DNA from: an uncultured Prevotellaceae bacterium
GTDB taxonomy: Bacteria; Bacteroidota; Bacteroidia; Bacteroidales; Bacteroidaceae
Length of the DNA: 8,769 nt
Assembly (NCBI GenBank): GCA_902477365.1
Contig: CABSGW010000103.1
Coordinates: 1 to 8,769, forward strand
Reading direction: 5' to 3'
Under the pieces are notes generated by a model, which was not told the DNA's origin, did not search any database, and was given only the letters and a program-made list of their open reading frames with translations. Position 1 is the stretch's first letter, and each line of letters starts with the position of its first letter. Below, piece by piece: positions 6,701 to 8,769 of this stretch. The position numbers and the translations under genes were made by a program.

Positions 6701-8769
6701 AGGTGAAGGCGTAGTTGCCGGAGCAGGTTCGGTCAGGTCTACATGGATGAGTGTGTTACGGGTGATGGTGGTTTCGTAGACACCGTTGACGGGTGTGAGT
6801 TGCGACGTGTTGGCGAAAACCCGCATACGGTAATCGGCATATTGTTTGCCGGTTTCTACCGTGAAACGATAACGGCTGCCCGGTACAACCGGGTTACCCG
6901 ATGCGTTAAGCGGAGTGATTCTGATACCCTCCTCATCCTGGATAATGACCTGACAGGTGGTGCTTTCTGCGAAGTATTCTTCGGTTTTGTTGTTAAAGTC
7001 TTTCCAGTTGTCTTTGGCAGAATAGGCTTGTAACGCACCAACGGGAACGGTCAGATTTTTCTTGGGGGTACCGGCAAACACGCACCAGTTAATGAACTCG
7101 GGTTTAGATCGGCGGGCTGTTACCTGCACCAGCCGGTTGCAGTTCAGGAATATGTTGTACTCATACGTTGCGATGGAGGCCGGCAGGGTGATTTCGCGTA
7201 AGCCGGTAGCCTCGAAAGCCCGGTTGCACAGGCGGGTCAGGTTGTCGGGCAGCGTGATGTGTTGTAATGAAGCGTACCGATAGAAGGCCCTTTCGGGGAT
7301 GGCATTGGCGGGATTGCCCCCTTGTGCCGTAATGGTGATACCAGCCAGATTGAGTGTGTCGATACGCATTTTATCGCGTATGAAACTGAAATCGCGGGCG
7401 TCCATGGTGCCGTAAAGGGCCAGGTTCTTGATTGTTCCCCGGTCTGTCTCGCTGATAAGAGACTCCAGTCGGCCGCTTTCCGTCCATAAGGTTTTGTTTG
7501 TCCTGATGTTGTTGGCATTCAGTACCGTAACCGTGATGGCAGTTGGTTCAATGACGTTGGGCAGCTGGTATTGGTGGTCTTTGGCCGCTGTAATGATATA
7601 CCCATTAGCCTTGACCAATACGACGTCATCGGCATTGTCGGGTATTACCCGAAACGTATAGGCACGCCCCTGAATGACGCGGTTGCTTTCGGCCTGTATG
7701 GTTGCACCGGGTACGGATTGCGGCATGTCTATGTTGAAATAGCCGATGGGGTGGTTCCGGGCATGTATTTCGTTGACTGTGATCAAGTCTCCTGATGCAG
7801 GTAACCACGTGGATGTACCGGCGGCCTGGGTCGCCAGTTTGATGCGGTCCTCGGCATCGACCGATGTATGGTCAGGCACCCGGCATTGGAAATCCAGAAA
7901 AATACGGTTGTCTACCACGAAGGAAGGCAAGCTGTAGGCTTGTGCTTTGCTTAAAAGTGTTTTGAAACGGCCGTCGGCGGTGAACAGGGCGATGGCTATT
8001 TGTCCGTTGAAGTCGGTGTAGCTGGTGTTCTTCAGACTACCCACACGGATGGAGAACGCGTCGCCGGTAGCAATGCTGGCGCGGTCTGTACTCATACCGA
8101 TCTGTTTCTCATCGCTGGTGATACGGACCGGAGAGTGGGCTGTTGACGAAGCGACGGTGGACGGTTTAATGTTGTAGATAACCGTAGCCTGTTCGGTGTA
8201 GTTGTGTATGTTGCCCGATTGTCCTTGCGGCGTCAGGGCGGTAAGGGCGAAATAGCCATTGGCCATGCCACCCCATCCCCAGTTGATATGGAAAAGGGTT
8301 TGTCCGGCACGGGTCTCGTAACCGTCGCAGACAAATGCGTGTCCCATGACGGCATCCTGTCCGCTGTATAGTACCGGTCGGTTGGCATCCAGTTCGTTTT
8401 TAATCAACGCCTCCCACGCAGCGGAAGACATTTCTGTTTTTTTCTTGTACGAAACCCCTGCGTCGTAACCGAAATAAGTGGAAAGCGCCGTTGGAACACG
8501 TACCTCGCTGGCACTGCTTCCGGATTGCCCGAAGTCGGTCAGGACGCTGTGGGCGGCATGATACATGATTTGAGCTACGGCATTTTCCTCGGCTTCGGTG
8601 GAAGTGGTGAGCAGATAGTTGTCCATCCGCATGCTGTTCCAGTCGTAACGGACGTTGAAGTCCACACCGTTCAGGTTGCCGTAACCCTGTTGGGGATGGT
8701 TGTGGTATTTCATGATGATGGACATGGCCACACCTACGCATCCCACCAGTTTTTTGTTAGGGATGTAAC
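3743..8769 (-). CDS. Giant secreted C10 (streptopain-type) cysteine protease with BspA-like leucine-rich repeats, 5' end missing
   Basis: The visible 1674 residues lack the true start: the frame is open to the right edge, so any signal peptide and propeptide lie outside. Numbering here is from the codon at 8746. The peptidase C10 domain covers about 1-195, with catalytic Cys3 (GCVGVAM), His136 (GHAFVCDGY) and the NWGWGG loop (155-160); the Cys-His distance resembles SpeB. Then follow a beta domain (207-345), a small beta domain (346-412), LRR_5/BspA-type repeats (415-590), a beta domain (597-675), a proline-rich linker (672-683), and a second set of the same modules (683-1142). After another beta domain (1142-1215) come a third LRR block (1225-1395), a beta-rich region (1400-1600) and a C-terminal sorting-like domain (1601-1667). 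Likely role: surface or secreted proteolysis with protein or glycan binding. The protease family is certain; the substrate is unknown. Confidence 0.95.
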   Translation of the reverse strand, partial: YIPNKKLVGCVGVAMSIIMKYHNHPQQGYGNLNGVDFNVRYDWNSMRMDNYLLTTSTEAEENAVAQIMYHAAHSVLTDFGQSGSSASEVRVPTALSTYFGYDAGVSYKKKTEMSSAAWEALIKNELDANRPVLYSGQDAVMGHAFVCDGYETRAGQTLFHINWGWGGMANGYFALTALTPQGQSGNIHNYTEQATVIYNIKPSTVASSTAHSPVRITSDEKQIGMSTDRASIATGDAFSIRVGSLKNTSYTDFNGQIAIALFTADGRFKTLLSKAQAYSLPSFVVDNRIFLDFQCRVPDHTSVDAEDRIKLATQAAGTSTWLPASGDLITVNEIHARNHPIGYFNIDMPQSVPGATIQAESNRVIQGRAYTFRVIPDNADDVVLVKANGYIITAAKDHQYQLPNVIEPTAITVTVLNANNIRTNKTLWTESGRLESLISETDRGTIKNLALYGTMDARDFSFIRDKMRIDTLNLAGITITAQGGNPANAIPERAFYRYASLQHITLPDNLTRLCNRAFEATGLREITLPASIATYEYNIFLNCNRLVQVTARRSKPEFINWCVFAGTPKKNLTVPVGALQAYSAKDNWKDFNNKTEEYFAESTTCQVIIQDEEGIRITPLNASGNPVVPGSRYRFTVETGKQYADYRMRVFANTSQLTPVNGVYETTITRNTLIHVDLTEPAPATTPSPWKMTGIGMVTDLINAIPGRPFQITVNAMDIPTDYFESGLFTAAVLTDRENRIKEVISPIQQNAWNNTGKQRFTYPCNVTHAQIAAGNLIRIATSTDGKEWNLVYAGTSGTTKDALKATGNEVIYHTITMPESIEKASISNYTDKVIHGMDYAFSVRPYLSSDVVDVTVNGKPMASKQPVADVRIDAVTEDLNITIAVYDQHAATPYTTVNIGPGELAEALSHIPNQPWKLRITGEMNAADFATIAANSSLLTEVDLSDVRILAQGNNQADALPVNAFAGVTGMPMNLQIVRLPKSLKRIENAAFYRCMKLQEITLPANLTYIGVQAFFYATNLKKVVVQATTPINLSNGNPFSPAAQSKATLSVPAGSVEAYRQATYWKQFGNIETYTATYSVSYPETVIPQGGHTGDNITGGQDFQFKVTTENCLVTANGTPLTADANGIYTLTDIRSNYAIEVTPLYQVTFQLIEGVTVRPLNSGNSTTVKSGDNFSFTLESSLSAGNTLMVKANQAEIIAENGVYTLERIRQNQLIQTFLIPAEGTSLPGHLVTAVDSATASTLQGISLAGALSPEVFEVLKKNFSSLTTIDLQEVQNQQLPDQAFKNMHTLQSIELPAGLTHIGNEAFAGCSNLENLTLTQVTHIGEKAFDGCNRLTSITLFTTPQQTEYRTGKLLLDHVFEGLNPNCLIFVMEGVAEGKNIVANTGNGYRAQGHLTLDPSYPFSNPNDFSMGSYTVSYTHNFDKPVADDRSTGWEVLTLPFAPTQVTDGDKVSLKPVGAVVNEGEKTFLLRSLEASSGQQHNDFFSHTAMLANKPYIVLMPEGLNKTGITFSGGGDTCYVTATPDSASLTVTGANYALTGTYAPVAHTATRYALNAEGSAFCRPAENTARNIISAFSAYGTGKEPATEKGYEIGADDLTVGMEHPVTGTQQLQVYVAGKQLVIETQRSCVVRIYTAAGHTVGSYQLKVGKNRIGQLPQGIYLIGNRKIRL
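3746..3946 (-). other. C-terminal domain resembling a type IX secretion (type A) sorting signal
   Basis: Residues 1601-1667 of the protease show the typical order of such domains: a strand with KQLVIET, a VVRIYTAAGHTVGSY segment matching the usual 'v.iyd..G..v' pattern, then GQLPQGIYLI matching 'lp.GiYiv', and a basic end NRKIRL. This would direct export across the outer membrane and anchoring or release. Other Bacteroidales C-terminal beta domains look similar, so this is a likely but unproven call. Confidence 0.55.
4562..5074 (-). repeat. Third leucine-rich-repeat block of the protease
   Basis: Residues 1225-1395 contain the clearest LRR_5 units: SSLTTIDLQEV, LQSIELPAGLTHIGNEAFAGCSNL, and LTHIGEKAFDGCNRLTSITL-like copies spaced about 22-23 residues apart. 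The block lacks the upstream beta-domain partner carried by blocks one and two. Confidence 0.85.
5321..6700 (-). repeat. Second copy of the intragenic beta-LRR-beta module
   Basis: Residues 683-1142 repeat the domain order of 207-675. Matching landmarks are the MPESI/MPQSV junction, VIHGMDYAFSVRP against VIQGRAYTFRVIP, and ITGEMNAADF against LYGTMDARDF. Further matches are ILAQGNNQADALPVNAF against ITAQGGNPANAIPERAF, and the capping motif VPAGSVEAY against VPVGALQAY. The copies have diverged well apart, so the duplication is old. Confidence 0.75.
6722..8128 (-). repeat. First copy of the intragenic beta-LRR-beta module
   Basis: Residues 207-675, directly after the peptidase domain. The first beta domain includes FSIRVGSLKN and the IAIALFTADGR strand; its counterpart in copy two reads FQITVNAMDI and FTAAVLTDREN. 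The two copies are joined by the proline- and threonine-rich linker at 672-683. Confidence 0.75.

Noticed and set aside
8744..8746. GTG as the start codon of the protease
   Set aside because: It lies seven codons inside an open frame that continues to the window edge and only three residues from the catalytic Cys, so the true start is outside.
1..8769. CRISPR array, tRNA or rRNA
   Set aside because: No regularly spaced direct repeats and no tRNA- or rRNA-like sequence were seen on either strand.

Overview
The window looks like a chromosomal segment from a gut-type member of the Bacteroidales. Parabacteroides or a close relative is my best inference. Four things point there: a UpxY-type antiterminator behind an invertible promoter, a Bacteroidetes-style tyrosine recombinase beside it, a -7 element of the TAnnTTTG type, and a very large secreted C10 protease with BspA-type leucine-rich repeats. 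All four genes I can support lie on the minus strand, so the biological order runs from right to left.

Right part (8769 to 3743): one giant open reading frame, cut by the right edge of the window. It starts just ahead of the catalytic cysteine of a C10 (streptopain/SpeB-type) peptidase. It continues through two copies of a beta-domain plus leucine-rich-repeat module, a third leucine-rich-repeat block, a further beta-rich region, and a C-terminal domain resembling a type IX secretion sorting signal. A strong intrinsic terminator follows the stop codon.

Middle (3742 to 2823): about 920 bases with no gene I recognise. The half next to the protease contains a run of short adjacent hairpins and a 57-codon minus-strand reading frame of unknown value. 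The half next to the recombinase contains one long imperfect inverted repeat.

Left part (2822 to 1): a 402-residue tyrosine recombinase ends in a hairpin. It is followed by an AT-rich 248-bp segment bounded by perfect 18-bp inverted repeats. The segment carries an outward-facing Bacteroides-type promoter at its right end. In this sequence the promoter points away from the downstream genes, so this looks like the OFF orientation. Then come a structured leader, a UpxY/NusG-family antiterminator and, 8 bp later, a small protein that is essentially only an AraC-type DNA-binding domain. This is the regulatory head of what is probably a phase-variable surface-polysaccharide operon continuing off the left edge.

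Proposed working: the recombinase flips the 248-bp segment. In the flipped state the promoter drives transcription through the leader, and UpxY helps RNA polymerase continue into the long polysaccharide operon. The AraC-like protein could add a further control layer in the position where Bacteroides operons normally carry upxZ. The protease gene is probably an independent transcription unit.
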